From JAHOYW01 sp963664605 (GTDB lineage: Bacteria; Verrucomicrobiota; Lentisphaeria; Victivallales; Victivallaceae), in contig OY761536.1 in the NCBI GenBank assembly GCA_963664605.1, forward strand, positions 1,798,001-1,862,000: a stretch of 64,000 nt of DNA, given 5' to 3'. The position numbers and the translations under genes are program-made. The notes under the pieces are model-generated. The model was not told where the DNA came from. It did no database searches and was given only the letters and a program-made list of their open reading frames with translations. Below, piece by piece: positions 25,268-34,523 of this stretch; position 1 is the first letter of the stretch, and each line of letters starts with the position of its first letter.

Positions 25268-25933
25268 ATGAAAAAGGGAGTTAAAACATTTACACTCATC
25301 GAGATTCTTGTCGTTATAGCTATAATAGCTATTCTTGCCTCAATGTTGCTGCCTGCGTTAAGTCAAGCAAGGGAAAAAGGTAAACAGATAGCCTGTACAA
25401 GTAACATTAAGCAGACAGCACAGGGAATGATTATGTATCTTGATGATTATGACGGAATTTTTCATCCAGTATATGAAGCTAGTACTGGTCTTACTTGGAT
25501 AAAAGCTTTAACTGGGGTGGGATATTATAAAAGTACGCCTGATCCTGGAAAGAATCCTTTATTTTGTCCAAGTGGAGAATTTTCCAGCTATAATTGGAAC
25601 GAGCCCCGTACTGTTAATCGAGGTACTTCTTATGGATTAAATGTTTATGTTACTGGTCATTTAACATTCAGTCCAAGTACTTGGCATCCACACAAGATAA
25701 CGCAGATTAAATCTCCAACAACAAACATGATGTTTGGTGAATCAAGTAGTTATCGAATTGAACCTTATGGCACTTTTTATACAGCTATGCAAGAAAGGCA
25801 TCAAAACAGAATGAATGTAGCTTTTGTAGATGGGCACGCAGGAAAGGTATTCAAAGCAGAAACAGGTTCTGGCGGCGTAACGTTGCCTCCTGATTCGTTA
25901 TTATATAAATGGTGGGGTCCATATCGTTTTTAA
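25268..25933 (+). CDS. Prepilin-type (pseudopilin) H-X9-DG protein
   Basis: A 221-residue protein with leader MKKGVKT, a prepilin peptidase site before FTLIEILVV and a single N-terminal hydrophobic helix (residues ~9-31). The C-terminal part has RHQNRMNVAFVDGHAG, an exact H-X9-DG motif, and mid-region turns such as LDDYDGIF that are frequent in PVC pseudopilins. A strong GGAGGG ribosome site lies directly before ATG 25268. It occupies the same place, regulator then pseudopilin, as the 9425 gene in the first cassette. The two share the N-helix almost completely but have different globular domains. Role: membrane-anchored or polymerised surface protein, function unproven. Confidence 0.9.
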   Translation: MKKGVKTFTLIEILVVIAIIAILASMLLPALSQAREKGKQIACTSNIKQTAQGMIMYLDDYDGIFHPVYEASTGLTWIKALTGVGYYKSTPDPGKNPLFCPSGEFSSYNWNEPRTVNRGTSYGLNVYVTGHLTFSPSTWHPHKITQIKSPTTNMMFGESSSYRIEPYGTFYTAMQERHQNRMNVAFVDGHAGKVFKAETGSGGVTLPPDSLLYKWWGPYRF

Positions 25934-25964
25934 GTATTGAAGGTAAAGTCTTTACAGCATAAAT

Positions 25965-26073
25965 GGCTAAATATAGCAATTTATAACTCTTCAGATTGAT
26001 ATAGCTTTAATGCTTAAAAAATAAGAATATGTATCATTATAATTTCAGGAGGTGGCAGGCTAAATATAGTAAT
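25965..26073 (+). repeat. 16-bp near-direct repeat in the leader of the beta-helix gene
   Basis: GGCTAAATATAGCAAT (25965-25980) returns as GGCTAAATATAGTAAT (26058-26073), 93 bp apart with one mismatch. A free AGGAGG sequence at 26047-26052 is not followed by a start codon at a usable distance. The 208-bp gap holds no gene. Possible regulator sites or traces of a duplication. Confidence 0.35.
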
Positions 26074-26141
26074 GGAGTTTTGTATCTTGCATTAATATAA
26101 TTGTAAGCCTGGTCTTAAAATCATAATAACAGGAGCATGTC

Positions 26142-29100
26142 ATGTCTATAAAGCAAATATTTACAGGTGATTTGGGATGTTATTTTGCTACTAAAATTAT
26201 ACAAATTTTCTTTAATAAATATTTATATAAAGTCGGGCTATTCATGCTTTTTTGGGGAGCAACAACTTTTCTGTTCAGTGCTGATTACTATTTATCTCCC
26301 AATGGTGATGACGGAGCCAGTGGAGATATTAATAATCCGTGGGCAACAATATCAAAAGCCAATGTGACTCTTACGGCTGGAGATACCGTTTTTTTTAGAG
26401 CGGGAACATATCAGGATGTTATTTATCCAGCAAATTCCGGAACGTCTACCGCCAAAATTACATACAAGGGCTATCAGGATGAAGAGGTTTTAATAACTGG
26501 CACTCCTAATCAACCTGGTGTTGTTTTTCTTGGTTACAACTGCAATAATTCGGATTGGACTGCTAAAAGTTATATTGTTATTGAAAACCTAAAAATAAAA
26601 AATAATTACCTGCCAACTACTGCAAATTGCGAAAATATAATGATATACGGTACTAATACGCACGATATAGAAATAAGGAATATTGAAATAGTGCGTAATG
26701 ATAGTGAAACCGAAATCTTCAATTCCTGGGTTGCAGGACATCGCGAAACTGGAATTGTTATTTCCAAGGCTTATAATAATGTTGTAGAAAATTGTACTAT
26801 AAGCGGCTTGACTAAAATCGGATTAAAAATTTCAAGTTGCGCTAATAATAATATCATTTTTAATAATGATATAGCATATACATTCAATAATTGTATTGAT
26901 ATAGGAGATGGAGACTATACTTTTCAGGGAAATTTAATTGAAGATAACATTCTTAGTGATAGCCTTACTTCTGACGGCATTCAGTTTGAGCCAGATTATG
27001 ATTTAAATCCTGAAGAAGATGACAGTTCTAACCAAGGGGTTGTTATAAGAAATAATATAATTTGCTATAACGCAGAAAATGCTTTGGATTTAAAGGGGAC
27101 TTGCAGAATTGTGATAGAAGACAATTTAATATTCGGGAATTATGGAAACAATAACGGCTATGTTAATGTGCTGACATACGATTCCAGCAATAATATGACT
27201 TATAATGACGAACTTGGTGGTCCGGGGATTACACATGGTGCCAATACAAAATCAAAAGATATAATCATAAGAAATAATTTTATTTATGATAACAGCTCTG
27301 GCATTCAAGTAGACAAAGGTTATAAAGTGTACAACAATGTCATACTGAATAATGCAAGGAATTACGCGGGCTCCAATAGTACCAATAGTCGTAATGATAA
27401 ACCTTTATACACTGGGCCTGTAATTGTCAAGTCTCTAGCCGGGACAAATGATGCCTGTATTAAAAACAATATCATTGGCGATCATCCAATCAGCGAAATC
27501 CTTTTCAATTCTACTTTAACCCATAATTTGGATATTAACAATAATATCTACTATAATTTTGACCAGGTGGTGTTTGGAGACTCATATGCATCTAATGACT
27601 GGAATGCGCTTTCTTTTTCTCAATGGCAGAGCTTCCTGGAGGGAATAACTGGAATAAACGGTTGTGAAGAAAACAGCTCGGTTGTCAACGGTCCTGATAA
27701 TATCTTTATCAACGGTTCTTCACGGCCGGTTGATGAAATACAAAGTTATAACTACAGCCCCAAACTATTATCTGCGGCAATTGATGAAGGAACTTTCTTA
27801 ACATTTACTAACGGTTCCGGTTCCGGTTCCACTATTTCGCTTGAAGACGCAGGTTACTTTTATGACGGATTTGGAATTACTGACGGCGATACTATCCAAT
27901 TAGAAGGTCAGTTGAAAGCTGCGAGGATTACGGCTGTTGATTATACCAATAATACTATTACTGTTGATCAAACATTGACCTGGAGTGATAATCAGGGAAT
28001 AAGTCTGGCTTATAACGGTTCAAATCCTGACGTTGGTTGTTATGAATATGATAAGACGCTCCTGTATTTGAAATTTGATGAAACTGCAGGAACTGATGCA
28101 ATAGATTTTTCAGGGAAAAGTAATGATGGCATTCTCAATATGGGATCATCCGGTTACCGTGTGGCAGGAAAAATCGGAGGAGGCATTCATTTCGATGGTT
28201 CTTCCGACTATGTCGCCATCGCTGCCAGTCCCAACCTGGATGTAACAGACGCTATTTCAATTTCCGCTTGGGTCAATGTGGATGCCACCGGGACCATTAT
28301 GCAGATTGTCAGCAAATATTGGGGAACGTACTCTATGGGGTTACACAGCAATGGTAAATTCATGGTTTCCTACAGAAATCAAGATTCTACACCAAACACT
28401 ATTTATGGAATGACTACCGCACAAACCGGCGTCTGGTATCATGTGACTGGAGTTATCGATTCAAACAGTGACGTTGAACTGTACGTAAACGGCAATCTTG
28501 AAGCTAGCCAAGCTTTTAGTGGAACATCCATACAATCGCAAAGTAACCGACAGGTAAGTATCGGCTGCGGCGGTAATTGTAATAGCTATTATTTCGACGG
28601 AATAATTGACGATGTAAGAATATATAATCATGCTCTTGCAAGTGATGAAGTTAATTCTCTGGCAATGATTTTACACTTAAAAATGGATGAGTTGTCTGGA
28701 TTGAAAGCTAATGATTCATCTATATATAACAATGATGGTGTACTCAATATGTCTTCAGTAAATTATTGGGTTACTGGGAAAACAGGAAATGCTATACATT
28801 TTAACGGTTCATCTGATTATGTATCTGCTACCAGCAGTCCCAGTCTGGATGTAACAGATGCCGTTTCAATTTCCGCCTGGGTCAATATTGATTCTACAGG
28901 TTCTATTATGCAGATTGTAAGTAAATATTGGGGAACGTACTCTATTGGGGTACACAACAACGGCAAATTCAGGGTTTCCTACAGAAATCAGGATTCTACA
29001 CTAAACACAATTTATGGAACTACTACCGCACAAACTGGCGTCTGGTATCACGTGACTGGAGTTATTGATTCAGGCGGTGACGTTGAACTGTACGTAAACG

Positions 29101-29282
29101 GTAATCTTGAAGCTAGCCAAGTTTTTAGTGGAACATCCATACAATCGCAAAGCAACCGACAGGTAAGTATCGGTTGCGGCGGTAATTGTAATGATTATTA
29201 TTTCGACGGAACAATTGATGAGTTAAGAATTTATCCTCGTATTCTCACGAGTACTGAAGTATCTGCATTATATAGTCAATAA
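26142..29282 (+). CDS. Large secreted right-handed beta-helix protein with two C-terminal LamG domains
   Basis: 1046 residues. A long signal sequence ends near LFSADYYLSPNG. Residues ~46-80 match the DUF1565 start of parallel beta-helix proteins (YYLSPNGDDGASGDINNPWA, DTVFFRAGTY). The helix continues to ~450 with N-rich turns (VVENCTISGLTKIGLKIS, IVIEDNLIFGNYGN), the fold of polysaccharide lyases and related binding proteins. After a linker, two LamG/concanavalin domains occupy ~640-843 and ~844-1046, each with LxFDE or LKMDE start, GGxIHFDGSSDYV-like strand and IDDVRIYNHAL-type end. The likely role is binding and cleavage of a polysaccharide at the cell surface; I see no unequivocal lyase triad. 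It follows the pseudopilin in the ROK cassette. Confidence 0.82.
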   Translation: MSIKQIFTGDLGCYFATKIIQIFFNKYLYKVGLFMLFWGATTFLFSADYYLSPNGDDGASGDINNPWATISKANVTLTAGDTVFFRAGTYQDVIYPANSGTSTAKITYKGYQDEEVLITGTPNQPGVVFLGYNCNNSDWTAKSYIVIENLKIKNNYLPTTANCENIMIYGTNTHDIEIRNIEIVRNDSETEIFNSWVAGHRETGIVISKAYNNVVENCTISGLTKIGLKISSCANNNIIFNNDIAYTFNNCIDIGDGDYTFQGNLIEDNILSDSLTSDGIQFEPDYDLNPEEDDSSNQGVVIRNNIICYNAENALDLKGTCRIVIEDNLIFGNYGNNNGYVNVLTYDSSNNMTYNDELGGPGITHGANTKSKDIIIRNNFIYDNSSGIQVDKGYKVYNNVILNNARNYAGSNSTNSRNDKPLYTGPVIVKSLAGTNDACIKNNIIGDHPISEILFNSTLTHNLDINNNIYYNFDQVVFGDSYASNDWNALSFSQWQSFLEGITGINGCEENSSVVNGPDNIFINGSSRPVDEIQSYNYSPKLLSAAIDEGTFLTFTNGSGSGSTISLEDAGYFYDGFGITDGDTIQLEGQLKAARITAVDYTNNTITVDQTLTWSDNQGISLAYNGSNPDVGCYEYDKTLLYLKFDETAGTDAIDFSGKSNDGILNMGSSGYRVAGKIGGGIHFDGSSDYVAIAASPNLDVTDAISISAWVNVDATGTIMQIVSKYWGTYSMGLHSNGKFMVSYRNQDSTPNTIYGMTTAQTGVWYHVTGVIDSNSDVELYVNGNLEASQAFSGTSIQSQSNRQVSIGCGGNCNSYYFDGIIDDVRIYNHALASDEVNSLAMILHLKMDELSGLKANDSSIYNNDGVLNMSSVNYWVTGKTGNAIHFNGSSDYVSATSSPSLDVTDAVSISAWVNIDSTGSIMQIVSKYWGTYSIGVHNNGKFRVSYRNQDSTLNTIYGTTTAQTGVWYHVTGVIDSGGDVELYVNGNLEASQVFSGTSIQSQSNRQVSIGCGGNCNDYYFDGTIDELRIYPRILTSTEVSALYSQ
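28065..29282 (+). repeat. Tandem 609-bp duplication encoding the two LamG domains
   Basis: The segment from ~28065 to ~28673 is repeated at 28674-29282 with a constant offset of 609 bp (203 codons). Many stretches are identical, for example AAGCTAGCCAA at 28501 and 29110, and the core 28230-28615 and 28839-29224 are about 90 percent identical by eye. It is a recent intragenic domain duplication. Confidence 0.85.
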
Positions 29283-29293
29283 TTACGGTCTGT

Positions 29294-29319
29294 AGTTTGA
29301 GCATTAATCTGCTCAAACT
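29294..29319. repeat. 10-bp inverted repeat between the beta-helix gene and the GH20-like gene
   Basis: AGTTTGAGCA (29294-29303) and TGCTCAAACT (29310-29319) are exact complements with a 6-nt loop. The pairing extends by TGTA/TACA with one bulged base. No T-run follows, so it could be an RNA-processing or stabilising hairpin or a weak terminator separating a highly expressed secreted protein from the intracellular enzymes. Confidence 0.6.
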
Positions 29320-29361
29320 TACAAAGAACTTTAAACGATAAATATTTTAAAGGAAAAAGCA

Positions 29362-31806
29362 TTGTTTATGAAATTAAAATTGATTCCATATCCGAAAAGT
29401 ATTGAGATTCAGAATAACGCAGAATGTAAAGGTATATCTTGTATTGCAAGAAATGATTTTGACGATCCCAGAATCCCCCCAAATATAGATTTACTAATTG
29501 AAAGTTCCGGCAGGAAGCTGGTCATTTGTAAAGATGAAAATTTAGATGGCAATGATGAATATATCATTGAGTTGGATAAAGATTTTATAACAATCAAGGC
29601 CAAATACAATGCTGCCGTTTTTCGGGCGTTGACTACACTAAAGCAACTCAAGCGCAACAAACAGCTCTTTTCTGCAGCAAAAATACATGATTGGGCTGAT
29701 ATAGAAATGAGAATACAGCAGGTTGATTTAAAACGTGTTGGTTGGAACCTTACTTATCTCTTGGAGCTGATAGAACGTTTTGCAGATATGAAAATCAATT
29801 ATATATTATTGGAATATGAAGATAAGTTTAAATTTGACTTTTGTGATAATATACCTGTTGAATCAGCTTTTACAAAAGGACAGATAGCTGAGCTGGAAAA
29901 AACTGCATACAATAATTTCATCCAAATCATTCCACTTGTCCAGTGCCTGGGGCATTATGAATATATTCTGAAACATGATAAGTATGCGGAAATCTGTGAA
30001 AATCCAGATATTCGTTCACAGGCATGTCCGCTCCATCCAAAAACCTTAGAACTGTTTAAACAAATGAGTAATGAAGTCATTGAGGCACATCCATCATCTG
30101 AATTTTTCCATATTGGCGGCGATGAACCATTTTTACTGGGGACATGCCCGAAATGTAAAGCTGAAACAAAGACAAGTGGTAAAGGAACACTTTACGCAAA
30201 TTACCTGAACAAGGTAATTTCATGGATGAACAGCAAAGGAAAACGTCCCATTGTATGGGCGGATATAATACTAAGTCATGATGATGCGGCAAAAGTATGC
30301 AGTAAAGATGTAATGGTTGCTGATTGGAATTATCGTACCAATGTTTTTCGTGAGCCTGTTATCCGGTTTTACCAGCGTCCTGATAAAAGTCTTGACAGTA
30401 AATTGTTTTTAACTGAGATATCCGAAGAACAGCACAAAAAATTCGATAAATATCTAGAATATGATTCTCAAACTAAATTATTTAATTCATTACCATATGG
30501 TCCTTATTTGAAAGACCTTGGATTCGATGTTATTAGTGCAGGAAATGTTATTACTGTTGAAAATGTTATTACGCATTCTGAAGCTGTTGTCAGTAAATCA
30601 TTGAAAGGAGTCATGGCCACTTATTGGGCTGCTGCTAATTCTATCAGACACCCTTACACTGCATTCGAAACCAGAATGTCTGGAATATGCATGCTGGCTA
30701 TGTCATCCTGGAATTTTAATCATGTGTATGACAACCGGAAAAGCTTTTTCAAAGAAATTGGAGAATATTTTACCGGAACCAAAAAAGCTGCTGCTATTTA
30801 TGAAACATTTAATGCAGAAACAACTTTAACTGTTCCCAACAGCAGTCAAGCATACCTCAAAAATTGTTTTAAAGAAGCACTTTCAATTAAACAAAATATA
30901 CGTAGGGAATCACTTCCAGGCACATCATTAATTATAAATTTTATTGAAAAAAATAAAGTTGAAAAAGATTTTTTTGATTTTAAAAAGAGTAAATTTACCA
31001 AAAGGTTGCTGAAAGATTCGTGTTATAAAATTATAGATTTAGCGCCTTATTGTAATGAAAATTTTGTCAATAGTAAAAAGATGCCGGGCTGGACCCGTAT
31101 TTACCAGAATGATTTACGTTTTTTCCCTAGAGGTGAGGTTTGTTTTGATGGAGTTCCATTCTATGTCAATAATAGTAATAAATCAGTGGTTATGGTTGGC
31201 AATAATGAAAATTTACCTTGGCATCCTGATAAGATAGAAAACATAAAAATAGATACTGCCGCAGATTACATATGCTTTGTTCATGGTGCAATTGAGGGTA
31301 AACCGTTGCCTAATGGTCATTATGGAAGATATATAATCCATTATTCAGATGGGAATACGGAAGATATACCGCTTTGTTATTTAAAAAACATAAGTGAATG
31401 GTGGCGTATAGAAGAAATAGAAGATGCTGCAATTGCATGGGCCGGGAAAAATCTAAAAGACACGAAAGTTGGTCTTCATATTTTTACATATTCTACTGGA
31501 TATCCTGATAAAAAAATAGAATCTATTGATTTTGTCTGTGAGGCTCAGGCGTCTTTAGCACTGGCTGCAATTACAACTTTTCATAGTCAGAATGAACTAA
31601 ATAAAAATATAAGGGAGATAATGTTTCGTTTGAATAAGTTCAATACGGAATTCATGAAACTTGAAGCGGAAATGAAAAAAAAATTAGCTAAGTTTCTTTC
31701 TCCGGATGGAGTTGATGAAATATGCAGGATTTCATTTGATCCAACCAAAAAGTATATAAATCGACAACTTAAAATTATATCCAACAACCAAAAGGTGAAA
31801 CAATAA
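29362..31806 (+). CDS. GH20-like beta-N-acetylhexosaminidase-family protein, cytoplasmic
   Basis: 814 residues without signal peptide. Residues ~1-105 are the hexosaminidase N-terminal domain (LKLIPYPKSIEI, EYIIELDKDFITIKAKYNAA, AVFRALTTLKQL). The barrel follows with CLGHYEYILKHDKY and FFHIGGDEPFLLGTCPKCK, whose Asp-Glu pair (~254-255) is the GH20 catalytic pair; the cysteine motif after it is typical of a PVC/Firmicutes subgroup. The last ~230 residues contain a beta-sandwich (ADYICFVHGAIEG ... GRYIIHYSDGNTEDIPL) of carbohydrate-binding type. The start is TTG 29362 with AGGA 7 bp upstream, or ATG 29368. An amino-sugar substrate is likely from the family, though the subgroup is divergent. Confidence 0.8.
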   Translation: MFMKLKLIPYPKSIEIQNNAECKGISCIARNDFDDPRIPPNIDLLIESSGRKLVICKDENLDGNDEYIIELDKDFITIKAKYNAAVFRALTTLKQLKRNKQLFSAAKIHDWADIEMRIQQVDLKRVGWNLTYLLELIERFADMKINYILLEYEDKFKFDFCDNIPVESAFTKGQIAELEKTAYNNFIQIIPLVQCLGHYEYILKHDKYAEICENPDIRSQACPLHPKTLELFKQMSNEVIEAHPSSEFFHIGGDEPFLLGTCPKCKAETKTSGKGTLYANYLNKVISWMNSKGKRPIVWADIILSHDDAAKVCSKDVMVADWNYRTNVFREPVIRFYQRPDKSLDSKLFLTEISEEQHKKFDKYLEYDSQTKLFNSLPYGPYLKDLGFDVISAGNVITVENVITHSEAVVSKSLKGVMATYWAAANSIRHPYTAFETRMSGICMLAMSSWNFNHVYDNRKSFFKEIGEYFTGTKKAAAIYETFNAETTLTVPNSSQAYLKNCFKEALSIKQNIRRESLPGTSLIINFIEKNKVEKDFFDFKKSKFTKRLLKDSCYKIIDLAPYCNENFVNSKKMPGWTRIYQNDLRFFPRGEVCFDGVPFYVNNSNKSVVMVGNNENLPWHPDKIENIKIDTAADYICFVHGAIEGKPLPNGHYGRYIIHYSDGNTEDIPLCYLKNISEWWRIEEIEDAAIAWAGKNLKDTKVGLHIFTYSTGYPDKKIESIDFVCEAQASLALAAITTFHSQNELNKNIREIMFRLNKFNTEFMKLEAEMKKKLAKFLSPDGVDEICRISFDPTKKYINRQLKIISNNQKVKQ

Positions 31807-31807
31807 A

Positions 31808-33181
31808 ATGTCAAACCTTGTAATAGTAATGTCCGACGAACACAACCCTTTTTATTCATCTCCGTACGGGCATGGATTTATCAAAACCCCGAATATGCAG
31901 AAGCTGGCGGACGAGGGGACTGTTTTTACGAATGCCTATTGCCCGTCGCCTTTGTGTTTACCCAGCCGTTCCTCTTTTATTTCGGGAAAAAGAGTACATG
32001 AGATACAGACTTACAGCAATTGTAACGTTGACTTGAAAAAGGGAATTCCGTCATACGGAAAAATATTGAGGGATAATGGAGTATATTCTGTACATATAGG
32101 AAAGGTTGATGTTTATGATGATGGCGAAAAGCTTGAATTCAATGAGATGCTGAATCCTCTTGACAGGAAACTGCCGGGTGATATTAACCACATGCGGGTT
32201 CCTCTTAAAATCAGAGAAGGGGCCTGTGAACGGGCAAACGGATTCGGAGCTAGAACTGAGAGGATGCCCGATGAGCATTGCATTGATCTTGCTGTTGAGT
32301 GGATAAAGAAAAAAGGCGCGCACATGAATAATGATTGGGTCTTGTGTGTCAATGTCGTAAATCCGCATTTCCCGCATATATGCCCTGAGAAGTACTGGAA
32401 GATGTATGAGGATTTTGAAGACCTGCCGGATTATGGCATGGAATGTGATTCGGCCAAACATCCTTATGCTGATGATTTACGTTCTCATTTTCAAACGAAA
32501 GGATTTACGAAAGAACAGATCCGTGGTTTGCGAAGAGGGTATTACGGCTGCGTGTCTTTTGTTGATGAACAGTTGGGACATGTTATTGATGCCCTTGAAA
32601 TATCAGGCTTGAAAGATAGTACAAATATTGTTTACACTTCCGACCATGGCGAAATGCTTGGTAAGTTCGGGATGTGGTGGAAGTGCAGTTTATTTGAAGA
32701 CTCAGTCCGTATTCCAATGATTGCCTCGGGGCCGCACTTTACCAAAGGGAAAGAGGTCAAGACTCCTGTTGAACTTCTGGAGCTTACAGCTTTTACATTT
32801 AAGTCTTCCGGGCTTGATGTCCCTGAAGGTTTCTGTGGTATTCCGCTTGACGAAATCCCTGAAGACGATGAAGAGCATTTTGCTTTTGCTGAATATCATG
32901 GACACGGAACCAGAAGCGGCGCTTATATGATCAGGAAGGGGAACTGGAAGTTTATTATGAATATGAATGCTGAAAATCAACTGTTTAACCTGGCTGATGA
33001 TCCGCATGAATTAACTAATTTAACAGAGAAACGTCCTGATAAAGTAAATGAGCTGGAGAAATGCTTGAGAAGTATTTGCAACCCGGAAAAGGAGAATAGA
33101 AGAGCTCATGACTTTGAAGCGAAACAAATTGAAAAAATATCTAAAGAGTATAACAAGAAAACATGTAGCGAAACAACTTGA
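31808..33181 (+). CDS. Cys-type sulfatase (S1 family, formylglycine-dependent)
   Basis: 457 residues, alkaline-phosphatase-like fold. CLPSR at residues 50-54 is the CxPSR signature in which the Cys is oxidised to formylglycine. The metal site begins with MSDEHNP, and VYTSDHGEMLGKFGMW carries the second metal and catalytic cluster. GNWKFIMN and LFNLADDPHELTNL are standard C-terminal sulfatase motifs. There is no signal peptide, so a cytoplasmic enzyme acting on imported sulfated oligosaccharides is implied. It starts 1 bp after the GH20-like stop. No anSME or FGE maturase is visible in this window, so it must be encoded elsewhere. The cassette substrate is therefore likely a sulfated glycan. 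Confidence 0.93.
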   Translation: MSNLVIVMSDEHNPFYSSPYGHGFIKTPNMQKLADEGTVFTNAYCPSPLCLPSRSSFISGKRVHEIQTYSNCNVDLKKGIPSYGKILRDNGVYSVHIGKVDVYDDGEKLEFNEMLNPLDRKLPGDINHMRVPLKIREGACERANGFGARTERMPDEHCIDLAVEWIKKKGAHMNNDWVLCVNVVNPHFPHICPEKYWKMYEDFEDLPDYGMECDSAKHPYADDLRSHFQTKGFTKEQIRGLRRGYYGCVSFVDEQLGHVIDALEISGLKDSTNIVYTSDHGEMLGKFGMWWKCSLFEDSVRIPMIASGPHFTKGKEVKTPVELLELTAFTFKSSGLDVPEGFCGIPLDEIPEDDEEHFAFAEYHGHGTRSGAYMIRKGNWKFIMNMNAENQLFNLADDPHELTNLTEKRPDKVNELEKCLRSICNPEKENRRAHDFEAKQIEKISKEYNKKTCSETT

Positions 33182-33236
33182 AGTTATAACTAAAAATAGC
33201 AATTATCATGAATAAAGAAAAAATGGAAGCAATGTG

Positions 33237-34424
33237 ATGATAAATATTGGAATAATAGGAACCGGACAAAGAGCACAAGCATTTATCAACTTGGATAAAT
33301 GTTCAAAAAACGCAATAGTAACACATCTTTTTGATAATGATAGAAAACGTCTGGAGGCATTTGCTAAAGATTGCGCAACACGTTTGAAAAATATAAAATT
33401 AACTTCTAGTCTTGAAGAAATGCTTGAGTACAAAGATTTACAGGGCATAATTATCACGGTTCCAGATAAGTTTCACAGGGAAGTTGCTGAGAAATGCCTT
33501 GCAGCCGGAAAAAACATAATGCTAGAAAAACCAATGGCTAGCAACACGGAAGATTGTCGTAAAATAATTAGGGCTCAAGAAAAATCAGGAAAACTTCTTC
33601 AAGTGGGTTTTATTCTGCGTAACTCCCCTTTCTATAGGAAGATAAAAAATATACTTGATAAAGGAACTCTGGGGCAAGTGATGAGTATAAGTGCCGCTGA
33701 ACATTTGGGATTAAGTCACTCTGCAAGTTATATGAGAAGATGGCATAGAAAATCAGAAAACAGCGGAAGTTTTTTGCTAGCAAAGTGTAGTCATGATATT
33801 GATTTGCTGTCATGGTTTACAGGCTCCCCCGCAACATGTGTAGCTTCATTTGGAGACAATAATTTTTTTCTGCACTCAAAACAACCTGCAGAATATTGTT
33901 CCAATTGTCCTCAAGTAGCGGAATGTCAATTTAAATTTGCAGGCAACTATGTTTATATGACTCCGGAAGAGCGTGCTAATCCTTCAAAATATGGATTTGA
34001 CATGTGCGTATACAATAATGATAAGGATATAGTAGATAATCAACTTGCTATAATTGAATACGCAAATGGTATCCGTGCTAATTTTTCTCTACAATTATTT
34101 AACCCTTTGGGAAGCAACAGAAGCATAAGCATAACTGGAAGCAAAGCTTATTTAACTGGAAACTTAAACAAAGGAGTAATAAATATTGACTACTTGGATG
34201 GCAATAAACAGGAAAGTATTAATATGAAAATGAACGGTTTATCAGGGCATGGAGGCGGAGATGTACATTTTATAAGTGAATTTATAGATTCTATAAAAAT
34301 GGGGAAAAGACTTGACTCTAATTTATATGATGGTCTTGCAAGTACAGTAATATGTAATAATATAGAAAAAGCTCGCATATCACAACAGACTGTAAAAATT
34401 AACCTCAGAGAATATACTATATAG
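33237..34424 (+). CDS. Gfo/Idh/MocA-family oxidoreductase (second cassette)
   Basis: 395 residues from ATG 33237, chosen because GGAAG lies 7 bp upstream; a GTG one codon earlier is also possible. The nucleotide loop is GIIGTGQRAQ at ~5-14, the family motif NIMLEKPMASN is intact, and KCSHDIDLLSWFTG gives the catalytic segment. A cysteine cluster CSNCPQVAECQF in the C-terminal domain is shared with a subgroup found with glycosidases and sulfatases in PVC genomes. This group includes NAD-dependent glycosidases (GH109/GH179-like) as well as dehydrogenases, so a glycosidic cleavage role is a real alternative. The context, after the sulfatase, supports glycan breakdown. Confidence 0.85.
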   Translation: MINIGIIGTGQRAQAFINLDKCSKNAIVTHLFDNDRKRLEAFAKDCATRLKNIKLTSSLEEMLEYKDLQGIIITVPDKFHREVAEKCLAAGKNIMLEKPMASNTEDCRKIIRAQEKSGKLLQVGFILRNSPFYRKIKNILDKGTLGQVMSISAAEHLGLSHSASYMRRWHRKSENSGSFLLAKCSHDIDLLSWFTGSPATCVASFGDNNFFLHSKQPAEYCSNCPQVAECQFKFAGNYVYMTPEERANPSKYGFDMCVYNNDKDIVDNQLAIIEYANGIRANFSLQLFNPLGSNRSISITGSKAYLTGNLNKGVINIDYLDGNKQESINMKMNGLSGHGGGDVHFISEFIDSIKMGKRLDSNLYDGLASTVICNNIEKARISQQTVKINLREYTI

Positions 34425-34523
34425 CATTAGCATTTATTGTTAATCATAAGAAATGTATTCTCTGATAATAAACATAAAACGGTCAACTATTTGAAAATAA
34501 AAATCGAAGGATAGGATTAGTTA

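Noticed and set aside
9425..25933. Annotating the two pseudopilins as type II secretion GspG/GspH
   Set aside because: Only the N-terminal prepilin helix is shared. The globular parts and H-X9-DG-type ends differ from GspG, and no gsp genes are nearby.
26047..26075. An AGGAGG sequence suggesting a hidden short gene before the beta-helix gene
   Set aside because: No start codon lies at a usable distance, and the frames after it close quickly.
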